Origin: Rickettsia typhi
GTDB taxonomy: Bacteria; Pseudomonadota; Alphaproteobacteria; Rickettsiales; UBA1997
Assembly: GCA_945903615.1 (NCBI GenBank)
Contig: CAMDOL010000024.1
Span: 1 to 14,963, forward strand
DNA: 14,963 nucleotides
Reading direction: 5' to 3'
Positions 7,858-14,942 of the stretch are shown here, one piece after another. The notes below the pieces were generated by a model that saw nothing but the letters and a program-made list of their open reading frames with translations, was not told where the DNA came from and searched no databases. Position 1 is the first letter of the stretch, and each line of letters opens with the position of its first letter. The position numbers and the translations under genes are program-made.

Positions 7858-8283
7858 ATGTTCTCAACTTCCACTTTAAAATTATTCACCAACTCACTCA
7901 AAAGTGGCAGCAATTCTGACTCATTTGGTAAAACTATTGAACAAATGACAGTTGCGTTTAAATCAATGCCATCAATAATTGCTAGAGATTCTAAAATTGA
8001 GGGAGAAGTTTATAGTTCGGGCGTGATAGAAATCGAAGGACAAATCAAAGGTCGCATCAATAGCAACTCAATTATTATTAGAGAGGATGGTTTTGTTGAT
8101 GGGGATATTAATGCTGATTCAATCAATATTCGCGGCAATTTTAATGGCAATATTAAAGCACGGAATATCAATGTTTTTAGTAAAGCAAAAATCACTGGCA
8201 ATATTGAATATCAATCTCTTTCTGTTGAAGATGGAGCTTCTATTGATGGTCAATTCAAGCAATTATCTGACAAAAAATCTTAG
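7858..8283 (+). CDS. Bactofilin (polymer-forming cytoskeletal protein)
   Basis: Bactofilins self-assemble without nucleotide into membrane-associated filaments that position wall enzymes or stalk and curvature machinery. This 141-residue protein has the family layout: a disordered Ser/Thr-rich N-terminus (about 1-36), then a right-handed beta-helix core of short Gly-Ile/Val repeats (about 38-135), such as IEGEVYSSGVIEIEGQIKGRI, and a short polar tail. The opening MPSIIARDSKIEGEV at residue 37 is the typical entry to the DUF583 fold. The ATG at 7858 lacks a Shine-Dalgarno. It directly follows the M23 endopeptidase gene, its usual functional partner, and precedes the PilMN-like gene by about 116 bp. 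The family assignment is secure; the process it scaffolds here is not known. Confidence 0.93.
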   Translation: MFSTSTLKLFTNSLKSGSNSDSFGKTIEQMTVAFKSMPSIIARDSKIEGEVYSSGVIEIEGQIKGRINSNSIIIREDGFVDGDINADSINIRGNFNGNIKARNINVFSKAKITGNIEYQSLSVEDGASIDGQFKQLSDKKS

Positions 8284-8399
8284 AACCTATCTTGTAATTT
8301 GCAGATTGTAATTTACACTAAATTGTACCGCTCTTCAATAAGACTGGAAAGGCATTACTTTCATTGCTCCCTCATTTGCGAACCAAATAATATCGTATT

Positions 8400-9977
8400 A
8401 TGCTCGATAAAAGGAAATTTACTATCAGCATTGGTGAATATGGTGTGATAGTCGCACTACATAATGGCAGCAATGTCCAAAATAAAATTCTTGTTGCTGC
8501 TCTTAACGAAGAAAATAAAGTTCAATTACGAGATTTATTCACCAAAAATAAATCAGTATCAATTTATGTTTTAATTGATACTGCGGATCAGAATTATAAA
8601 AGAACAAGCTATCCTCCAGTCAGTGAATCAGATTTTCATAAAATTGTTAAGCGCGACATCAACAAAGAACTTAACGACAGCCAAAAGACTTTTAAAAGCT
8701 ACTATGGCTATAAAGATAAAATACAAAATAAGTGGGAATGTATTTTTATTTCAGTTCCCTACTCCTTAGATGTAGAAAATTGGATTGAATTTTTACTGGG
8801 ATTACCCAATAAATTTGTTGGTATCTATATGCTACCAATTGAAACTTGTCATTTAGCTAAAACAGTTTTTGATTTTATTAAAGCTGATCATTCCCTTCGC
8901 ACTAACGAAAATAGCATAATCTCTTTCATTGTTCAAAACAAAGTAAGCGGGGTCAGACAGGTTGTGTTTTTCAATAATGCCATCGTCTTTACTAGGGTGG
9001 TTAATTACGATTTTGATGATCGGAATTTTGCTCAAAAATTCGAACAAGATATATTTCGTGCTAATGAGTATTTGAAAATGATTTTTCCGAAACTCAAAGC
9101 TCAAGATGTGACGGTGATTAACATTTTATCGGATGAAATAATCGAAAAAATAAAACACTCCGCCAATCACGAATTAAACTTTATCAACTATTCACCATTC
9201 CAAATCGCCTCTAAGCTTGGAATGACAAATGTTATTGCCAAAAATAATAGTAATTTTTCTGATATTATTATTGCCAATTCCTTTGCCAATAATAACAAAA
9301 AGGCGATTAAATTTTTAAATCCTAGAATAACTTTCTTATCTCGGCTGGAATTTATAGTTAAATCAATGATTGTTTTTAACTGCGTCATCGCCGCTGGAAT
9401 ATTGCTAATGTTCACTAAAATTATCATTCAAGCCCATCAATATAGTGGATCGATGTCGAAATTAAAACACGAGATAATTCAGCTGGAGCAACAGCTTCAA
9501 AGCATTAGTAGTGCAGCGTTAGATTTAGATGAAAAAGGTGTGGCTGGTAAAAAATTAGATAAATCTTCTAATGATTTAGCTAATGAAATTATTGATTTTG
9601 GAAAAGTAGATGAAGCATTGTCAAAGTTTGATATAACTATTGCTAACGTTTTTACTCAACTCACCTTAATTAAAAAATATGGCGCCATTGTTAATTCTTT
9701 TGCTTATAAAATACCAGATTATAATCCCAAATTAGAATCATCAACAACGCAAGGCAAATTCTCTATAAGTGGCGATTTATCAGATCCAAGTGGTGATATT
9801 GAAATTCTATTTAGAAAATTTGATAATTTAGGTCTTGATACCAAAACTCAATTGCCTGGGTACAATATTAAATATTCCGAAATATCAAAGAATATTGATT
9901 TTGGTCAAAAATATTATTCTTTCCCCTTCGATTTAACCATAGAAAACAAGATGCAAGGAAATTCAAATGGCAAATAG
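8400..9977 (+). CDS. PilM-PilN fusion / GspL-like inner-membrane assembly protein (divergent)
   Basis: A 525-residue bitopic protein. The cytosolic part (about 1-320) has the size of an actin-like PilM or GspL domain and begins with a beta-rich FTISIGEYGVIVAL segment. Residues 57-87 (from VLIDTADQNYKR to KIVKRDI) resemble conserved blocks I associate with PilM-like alphaproteobacterial proteins. One membrane span lies at about 322-344. It is followed by a coiled coil (350-375) and a periplasmic domain whose end (GKFSISGDLSDPSGDIEILF, then FPFDLTIENK) resembles the ferredoxin-like fold of PilN. This order corresponds to PilM fused to PilN, or to a GspL with a longer periplasmic part. The stop codon overlaps the next gene by 11 bp. 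The assignment rests on architecture and weak sequence patterns, not a clear family match. A clear actin-type ATP site could not be confirmed by eye. Confidence 0.6.
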   Translation: MLDKRKFTISIGEYGVIVALHNGSNVQNKILVAALNEENKVQLRDLFTKNKSVSIYVLIDTADQNYKRTSYPPVSESDFHKIVKRDINKELNDSQKTFKSYYGYKDKIQNKWECIFISVPYSLDVENWIEFLLGLPNKFVGIYMLPIETCHLAKTVFDFIKADHSLRTNENSIISFIVQNKVSGVRQVVFFNNAIVFTRVVNYDFDDRNFAQKFEQDIFRANEYLKMIFPKLKAQDVTVINILSDEIIEKIKHSANHELNFINYSPFQIASKLGMTNVIAKNNSNFSDIIIANSFANNNKKAIKFLNPRITFLSRLEFIVKSMIVFNCVIAAGILLMFTKIIIQAHQYSGSMSKLKHEIIQLEQQLQSISSAALDLDEKGVAGKKLDKSSNDLANEIIDFGKVDEALSKFDITIANVFTQLTLIKKYGAIVNSFAYKIPDYNPKLESSTTQGKFSISGDLSDPSGDIEILFRKFDNLGLDTKTQLPGYNIKYSEISKNIDFGQKYYSFPFDLTIENKMQGNSNGK

Positions 9978-10716
9978 CATTCTTGATCAACTACAAGCTG
10001 CGGAGTCAGCTAAAAATAGCGATGCGTCAAAAATTAAAAATGAAGCATACGATAAGAAAGCATCTCACTTAAAACACAACATTATTCTTTGCCTATGTTT
10101 TTCCGGCGCTTTTCTGGTAGTAATTATAGCGATCATTTTTCATAGCCAGCGTATGGTAACGATGAACGAGAAAGATGTGAGTCTTTTAAATGCTCAAATT
10201 GGAGATTTAAAAAATAAGTCAGCTAACGTTGAGGCAAGAGTTAGCGATGCTAAAAAATACAAACAAATTTGGATAAAGGCTGATGAAAAAAAGAAAAATT
10301 TCAACGAGATTAAACTTTCTGATATAAATATTGGCTTTAAGGCTTTATCCGATCAATTCAACCTTTCCAAATCATCAATTAATATTTCAGTTCCAGAAAT
10401 TCTGAAAGATGGTGTTTATAGCCGCCCAACTCTAGATGTTCATCTGATAAATTGTGTGGTAAATTTTGACGCATTAACTGATAAAATTGCAGTCGATTTT
10501 ATTAATACTTTTGTAGAGAGCCTTCCTGGCTATGTTATTATTAATGATTTTTCAATCAAAAAAAATAAAAAGGGGGGTTATAGTGATGCCGATCTAATAA
10601 ATATTAGTAGCGGTAATTTTGGCGGCTTAATATCAGCAAAAGTTAGTTTTTCTTGGTATTTCTTGAAACATAAAGTTGCAACCAACCAACCAACAAGTAA
10701 TGAATCCAAGAAGTAA
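9967..10716 (+). CDS. PilO/GspM-like bitopic assembly protein (divergent)
   Basis: A 249-residue protein with a short polar cytosolic tail (1-37), one membrane span (38-59, rich in Ile/Leu/Val), a coiled coil (about 66-115) and a periplasmic alpha/beta domain (about 116-235). Near the end it has PTLDVHLINCVVNFDAL and VESLPGYVIINDFSI, a pattern like the ferredoxin-type repeat of PilO. It would pair with the periplasmic part of the preceding PilMN-like protein. The ATG at 9967 lies 11 bp inside the upstream gene and has AGGA about 7 nt before it. This is the only clear Shine-Dalgarno in the window, which suggests translational coupling. The C-terminus overlaps the next gene by 17 bp. The function is inferred from size, topology and gene order; sequence similarity is too low to be sure. 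Confidence 0.55.
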   Translation: MANSILDQLQAAESAKNSDASKIKNEAYDKKASHLKHNIILCLCFSGAFLVVIIAIIFHSQRMVTMNEKDVSLLNAQIGDLKNKSANVEARVSDAKKYKQIWIKADEKKKNFNEIKLSDINIGFKALSDQFNLSKSSINISVPEILKDGVYSRPTLDVHLINCVVNFDALTDKIAVDFINTFVESLPGYVIINDFSIKKNKKGGYSDADLINISSGNFGGLISAKVSFSWYFLKHKVATNQPTSNESKK

Positions 10717-11398
10717 AATTATACAAATTATATTTTTTATAATCTGCGCTTTCGCCAGCAATGCTCTTGCTCAAGACCAACTCCCAAATAAAGATCTCAA
10801 TATCAATGGTATTGCAGATGTCGTCAATAAGGCGGTTGTTGGTGATCAACCACAGAATCTATCTTCTAACAACGATAAAAAGCCAGCCACTAATAATTTA
10901 TCTAAAACCGCCAACCCAGCAAGTAGTAAAAAAGATTATTTGTCATTGATGTATAGCGATGAAGAAATAAGGAAAATACAAGAAGCGCTTAACGCTTTTA
11001 AAGATGGAAAGCCTCTTATTGATAAAAATCAGAACACTCCAATTGAGGATGAAACCGCAGAATTACCTCCCGAAGATAATGCTAAATCTTACATTTATTT
11101 AGGATCAATTTTATATAGCTCTCCAAACAAATGGTCAGTTTGGATAAACGATCACAAAATTTCTTCATCAAATAATAAACCGAGCAATGAGCTTTATATA
11201 AAATCCATCAATGAAGATGAGGTGAATATTGTTTGGATAATGAGCACTAGTAAGTGGAAAATTTTAACCAATACAAAATCTGATGATGGGGTGCCAATTA
11301 ATGTAAACAATCAGGTTGAATTTGATTTTACTTTGAGCTTTAATCAAACCTATATGCTCAATGGTAATAAAACCGTTGAGGGTAAGATGCTCCACTAA
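10700..11398 (+). CDS. Secreted PilP/GspC homology-region-like protein (divergent)
   Basis: A 232-residue exported protein. An N-terminal signal peptide (residues 1-24, basic start then a hydrophobic run) has a probable cleavage site after ALA, before Gln25. Cys16 lies in the hydrophobic core and does not form a lipobox, so it is not a typical PilP lipoprotein. A disordered Asn/Ser/Lys-rich linker (25-128) leads to a small beta domain (about 130-190), starting YIYLGSILYSSPNKWSVWIN and continuing to LYIKSINEDEVNIVW. This resembles the beta-sandwich HR domain of PilP and GspC, which docks to a secretin. The ATG at 10700 overlaps the upstream gene by 17 bp; an earlier TTG (10676) would give a poorer signal peptide. 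Gene order after PilMN- and PilO-like proteins supports the idea. A secretin partner is not in the window. Confidence 0.55.
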   Translation: MNPRSKIIQIIFFIICAFASNALAQDQLPNKDLNINGIADVVNKAVVGDQPQNLSSNNDKKPATNNLSKTANPASSKKDYLSLMYSDEEIRKIQEALNAFKDGKPLIDKNQNTPIEDETAELPPEDNAKSYIYLGSILYSSPNKWSVWINDHKISSSNNKPSNELYIKSINEDEVNIVWIMSTSKWKILTNTKSDDGVPINVNNQVEFDFTLSFNQTYMLNGNKTVEGKMLH

Positions 11399-11411
11399 TT
11401 AACCGGAGCAT
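11387..11411 (+). terminator. Hairpin over the stop codon of the PilP-like gene, weak terminator candidate
   Basis: ATGCTCC (11387-11393) and GGAGCAT (11405-11411) form a perfect 7-bp stem whose 11-nt loop holds the TAA stop codon. Only TTTAAAT follows, so termination would be weak. A second copy of GGAGCATTT occurs at about 11433-11441 and could pair with the same left arm, giving two alternative folds. It separates the pilus-like genes from trxA. Confidence 0.35.
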
Positions 11412-11481
11412 TTAAATCGAAGCGGTTCTAAGGAGCATTTCACCTGAGAAAGGCAACAACTCTAATTAATCTAATAAATTT

Positions 11482-11799
11482 ATGACACAAAATATCACTG
11501 ACGACGCTTTTGAGCAAGAAATTGCTAATTCCAAAATACCAGTTTTGGTTGATTTTTGGGCACCTTGGTGTGGTCCTTGCAAGCAGCTTGGCCCAACTAT
11601 TGATGAATTATCCAAAGATTTAGGTGATAAAATTAGCGTCTATAAATGCAATATTGATGAAAATCCCGAAGCCCCATCCAAATATGCTGTGCGCGGCATT
11701 CCAACTTTGATGATTTTTAAAAATGGTAAATTAGTTGATAGCAAAGTTGGTTCGCTACCAAAAAGCGCCCTTTATGAATGGGTGAAAAGCAACTTGTAA
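11482..11799 (+). CDS. trxA: Thioredoxin
   Basis: A 105-residue cytosolic thioredoxin that reduces disulfides in partners such as ribonucleotide reductase. The active site is APWCGPCKQL, with Trp29, Cys30 and Cys33. The buried Asp at 24 (VDFWA) and the cis-proline Pro74 in RGIPTLMIF are present, as is the C-terminal GSLPKSALYEWV helix. The length is standard and no signal peptide is seen, so it is TrxA and not a periplasmic oxidoreductase. The ATG at 11482 follows an A/T-rich leader without Shine-Dalgarno. The stop codon is 3 bp before a four-copy tandem repeat that leads into the glutamine-synthetase-like gene. Confidence 0.97.
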   Translation: MTQNITDDAFEQEIANSKIPVLVDFWAPWCGPCKQLGPTIDELSKDLGDKISVYKCNIDENPEAPSKYAVRGIPTLMIFKNGKLVDSKVGSLPKSALYEWVKSNL

Positions 11800-11802
11800 A
11801 AA

Positions 11803-11854
11803 ATGTCAGTTGGAAATGCCAGTTGGAAATGCCAGTTGGAAATGTCAGTTGGAA
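11803..11854 (+). repeat. Four tandem 13-bp repeats, each with an ATG, before the glutamine-synthetase-like gene
   Basis: The unit ATGYCAGTTGGAA occurs four times without gaps (starts at 11803, 11816, 11829 and 11842), differing only at one C/T position in the order T, C, C, T. A fifth ATG at 11855 follows directly. Because 13 is not a multiple of 3, the ATGs fall in all three frames; those at 11816 and 11855 are in frame with the downstream gene. Such a unit is prone to slipped-strand change in copy number, which would alter upstream starts and possibly translation. Confidence 0.9.
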
Positions 11855-12790
11855 ATGATTTTGGAGAGAATTTATCATCACAAAAAATTTCTTCTAAAAT
11901 CAGTTTTAGAAAATTTTCAATCCCAAAATTTACAACCAAAAATTGGTGTTGAATTAGAATTTTATATTCAACACCATAGCTTGCCAGCTAATGCAGAATT
12001 AACAAAACAATTCATCGATCATCTCAAATCAGAAATTTCTAAACATAATATAAATCTTCTAGACATAGAACCAGAGCAAGGTATTGGGCAAATTGAAATT
12101 AAAACTCTACCTTATCTAGATATTATTAAGCTATGTGATGACATTTCTCAAATCAAAAAAATTACTCAAAGTTTAAGCCAAGATTTTCAAATTAACTTTT
12201 CATCCCAGCCTTATGAAAATGACTGCGGAAGCGCTCTGCAAATTAATTTCAGCTTGATGAATGAAAATAATTTTCTCTTCGCTAAAACACACGGGCAAGA
12301 AAGCAAATATCTTCTCCATTCCATTGCCGCAGCACTGAAATTTACCCACAATATGATGATTATTTTTGCACCAAAACCAGAAGATTATTTGCGGTTTGGC
12401 TTGGAATTAAATCGCAACTTGCACAAACAAAAAAAATATACTGCACCGGTCAATATCAGTTGGGGATACAATAACCGCAGCGCTTTAATTCGCGTTCCTG
12501 CTACTCAAACAATTAGCGAGCGGAGATTAGAGTTTCGTCTAGGATCAAGCTCTGCCGATATTTATTTAACTAGCACATTTTTTTTGTTAGCAATTTTACA
12601 AGGGATTAAAAAAGAGGATAAATTGCCGTCAGAGATTTATGGGAACAGCTTCGATGATCAATATGATTTAAAGCCTTTACCAAGCTATGAGGAGGCTAAA
12701 AGTCATTTTTTGAACAATGATTTAACCAACGAAATTCTTTTTATATTGGACAGCAACAAACTTGATTATAACTCCAGAGATTGTAGTTAA
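11855..12790 (+). CDS. Glutamine-synthetase-fold protein, minimal and lacking the HxH metal motif
   Basis: A 311-residue protein matching only the catalytic barrel of the glutamine synthetase superfamily. Visible landmarks are GVELEFYI (Glu33 and Glu35), EQGIGQIEIK (Glu74 and Glu81), APVNISWGYNNRSALIRVP (197-215, Arg208) and RRLEFRLGSSSADIYL (Glu226, Arg228). The N-terminal beta-grasp domain of about 100 residues is absent, although it completes the active site in classical oligomers. The GxHxHxSL motif reads GSALQINFSL, so both His residues are replaced (Gln129 and Asn131). It may be a gamma-glutamyl ligase with another substrate, a regulatory relative, or a decaying enzyme. The start was set at the ATG just after the 13-bp repeats; 11816 would add 13 residues. 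The last 69 bp are antisense to the permease gene end. The superfamily is fairly sure; the activity is not known. Confidence 0.7.
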   Translation: MILERIYHHKKFLLKSVLENFQSQNLQPKIGVELEFYIQHHSLPANAELTKQFIDHLKSEISKHNINLLDIEPEQGIGQIEIKTLPYLDIIKLCDDISQIKKITQSLSQDFQINFSSQPYENDCGSALQINFSLMNENNFLFAKTHGQESKYLLHSIAAALKFTHNMMIIFAPKPEDYLRFGLELNRNLHKQKKYTAPVNISWGYNNRSALIRVPATQTISERRLEFRLGSSSADIYLTSTFFLLAILQGIKKEDKLPSEIYGNSFDDQYDLKPLPSYEEAKSHFLNNDLTNEILFILDSNKLDYNSRDCS

Positions 12791-13774
12791 TGGAATTGCC
12801 AGCAAAACACCAACAAAACCAAAAAGAACACCAAAAACAAAGAGTCCAAAGATAATCCATACCGGATGCAAACCGACCCTGCTCCCAACTAATTTTGGGG
12901 TTAAGAAATTTGATTCAAAAATTTGTCCTGCCAAAAGTATCAGCGCCACTACACCAATATGAAAAGAATCTAATCCCCACTGAAATAAACCAACAACTAT
13001 TGCAACTGAGATTCCACAAAGCATTCCGATATAAGGAATGAACGATAAAAAACCAGTTAAAAAACCAATTAAAAATCCAAAATTGAGTCCAGATAAAGTT
13101 AAAGCAAAAGCATAGCAAATTCCCAGAATTAAACAGACATTAAATTGTCCGTGAACATATCCAGATAAATTTTTGTCAATTTCGATAAAAATATTTCTAA
13201 TGTTTTGGCTATAACTCGCAGGCAAATAATTGTCAACTTTATCAACCAACAAATCCCAATCTCTGAGCATATAAAACACCAAAACTGGAGTGATAAAAAT
13301 TAGAGATAAAACATTGACGATCACAATACCCGACTGCATAATATTGCCAAGCATATCTCCAGAAAAATTGAAGACATTGGCCAGATTTTTATTGCTAAAA
13401 TAAGTATGAGGATCAGGCTCAATTGCAAAACCATTTCTGGTTAAAAACTGAAATATTTGCGGATAAAAAGTGTTAACAAAAACATCAACATAGCCAGGAA
13501 CAGCAGCAATCAAGCTGATGGTTTGGCTATAAAGCAAAGGCAGAATTAGGATTAATAGAGTGGTGATGGTGAGTAAAAATCCACCCAAAATAATTGCCGT
13601 TGCGGATGTTCTGGAAAGACCGAATTTCTTAATTCTATCGGCCAAAGGATCAAGGAAATAAGCCACAACTATTGCAGCAATGAAGGGGAATAAAATTGAT
13701 TTGATGAAATAGATAAATACTAAAAATAAAGCTGTAATTAAAAAATATAAAATAGCTTTATCTTTTGTTTTCAT
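12722..13774 (-). CDS. AI-2E/PerM family membrane permease
   Basis: A 350-residue polytopic inner-membrane protein of the AI-2E transporter (UPF0118/PerM) family. Characterised members export autoinducer-2 (TqsA) or exchange Na+ for H+; the substrate here cannot be told. Paired hydrophobic spans are seen at about residues 8-45 and 60-85. A soluble region follows (about 90-145), then a C-terminal bundle. The bundle contains the Gly/Phe/Pro-rich GFLIGFLTGFLSFIPYIGML segment and the family-typical NFLTPKLVGSRVGLHPVWII. The ATG at 13774 gives a typical start (MKTKDKAILYF); an in-frame GTG at 13804 would add 10 residues. The gene is 70 bp downstream of the DUF2066-like gene on the same strand. In many alphaproteobacteria this pair is followed by the DnaA regulator hdaA, but here a convergent gene overlaps its 3' end. 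Confidence 0.9.
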   Translation of the reverse strand: MKTKDKAILYFLITALFLVFIYFIKSILFPFIAAIVVAYFLDPLADRIKKFGLSRTSATAIILGGFLLTITTLLILILPLLYSQTISLIAAVPGYVDVFVNTFYPQIFQFLTRNGFAIEPDPHTYFSNKNLANVFNFSGDMLGNIMQSGIVIVNVLSLIFITPVLVFYMLRDWDLLVDKVDNYLPASYSQNIRNIFIEIDKNLSGYVHGQFNVCLILGICYAFALTLSGLNFGFLIGFLTGFLSFIPYIGMLCGISVAIVVGLFQWGLDSFHIGVVALILLAGQIFESNFLTPKLVGSRVGLHPVWIIFGLFVFGVLFGFVGVLLAIPLTTISGVIIKFVAVQYKKNFVG

Positions 13775-13844
13775 TGGTTTGTTTATGTTTTGATAGATTC
13801 TCACAAAGCAAGCATTGCAAAGATATTTACAGTTTTGCGTTGAT

Positions 13845-14942
13845 CTATTTGGTTAATGATAAGAAATATCCACCTTCAGTTTTTCTTTGTAAAAACAAAT
13901 TATATTTGGCAAAAAAATTAATTATATCACCATTATTATTGTTGTAAGTAACATTTATTTTTACCAAATCTTTGGAAATTGAACTCACCTTCAGACCAGA
14001 AGCGATATTAGAATTTTCTAATTTATTTTTTACCGTTATCCAATCACCAAGATCAGAAATCAAAACATCAATATTGATAGAAGCTGTGCCATTAGAAGCT
14101 ACAGAGCTAGTATTATTTTTATCACCAACTAGGTAATCGAGGGTTTTTACCGCAACTTTGTTGATCAAATCTGGCATTGACAATTGATTCACATTTACAA
14201 AATCAAGGCGAATTTGATTGGTCTGAGATTTGCGAATGATTTGTAAATTAATATTCACCTTGTTTTCAATCGCATCAAATTCAAAATAAGCAAAAACTAA
14301 AGTATCGACTTTATATTTATTAAAAGCGGGCTCAAAGCTAGAAAAACTGTTGTTAATGATGGTTCCAAAATTGAATATGCTAATATCTTCAACATCACCT
14401 TTGAGAAATTTAATTGATGGGGTTTTACCATTCTGAGTAATATTTTCCCAAGCTAATTTCCAGTCGTTATTTTCTTCCCAGATTATTGATTGATTTTTTA
14501 CTACTTTAATTGGAACAACCAAATAGGAATTGGGCTTAGCAACTTCCGAAGAGCCAATCTTGTTGCCCAAATAATGCTTAACAAAACTTTCAGAAAAAGT
14601 GAGGTTTAAAGTGGCGGAATAATTATTTCCAGAGATTTTCTCATCAATAATTTGCTGTGAAGCCACCATATCCGCAATCAAATCATCTTGCAAACTGGCC
14701 GCAACACTTTCATCTATTCCCAAACGATTTAATAAAATAACAAAAGCATTTCTCTGCCCAGCGGCAACAGCATTGATTCTGGCTTGACTAGGTGTTTTTC
14801 CAGAAGCATTGACCGCCACATCACTCACAGCATATTGGCTTTGCACCTCAGCCAATGCAATTTTGGAATTGAACAGCAAGACTAGGATTAGACAAAACCA
14901 TCGAGGTTTCATCACTTGGTAAATCATATTGGAAGTTGACAT
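13845..14942 (-). CDS. DUF2066-like secreted protein
   Basis: A 365-residue protein with an N-terminal signal peptide (hydrophobic run at about 15-25, probable cleavage after IALA at residue 31), so periplasmic. The next block, YAVSDVAVNASGKTPSQARINAVAAGQRNAFVILLNRLG, fits the start of DUF2066 proteins, which lie beside the PerM permease gene in many alphaproteobacteria. The remainder alternates beta-strand-like segments and polar stretches, ending in GGYFLSLTK; no catalytic motif is recognised. In-frame ATGs at 14942, 14927 and 14912 are all possible and none has a Shine-Dalgarno. The longest is given; 14912 would give the tightest signal peptide. The role is unknown; link to the downstream permease is by gene order. 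Confidence 0.7.
   Translation of the reverse strand: MSTSNMIYQVMKPRWFCLILVLLFNSKIALAEVQSQYAVSDVAVNASGKTPSQARINAVAAGQRNAFVILLNRLGIDESVAASLQDDLIADMVASQQIIDEKISGNNYSATLNLTFSESFVKHYLGNKIGSSEVAKPNSYLVVPIKVVKNQSIIWEENNDWKLAWENITQNGKTPSIKFLKGDVEDISIFNFGTIINNSFSSFEPAFNKYKVDTLVFAYFEFDAIENKVNINLQIIRKSQTNQIRLDFVNVNQLSMPDLINKVAVKTLDYLVGDKNNTSSVASNGTASINIDVLISDLGDWITVKNKLENSNIASGLKVSSISKDLVKINVTYNNNNGDIINFFAKYNLFLQRKTEGGYFLSLTK

Noticed and set aside
8370..8400. Promoter with TAATAT (8388-8393) giving a leaderless PilMN-like mRNA
   Set aside because: The only -35 candidate (TTGCTC, 18 bp away) is poor; a good -10 alone is common by chance in AT-rich DNA.
8853..9104. 83-codon minus-strand open frame
   Set aside because: Antisense shadow of the PilMN-like gene, whose reading is supported by topology and gene overlap.
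10743..10752. Possible lipobox Cys16 in the PilP-like protein
   Set aside because: The Cys is within the hydrophobic core (FIIC) with no L-A/S-G/A-C pattern; a normal ALA-Q cleavage site follows.
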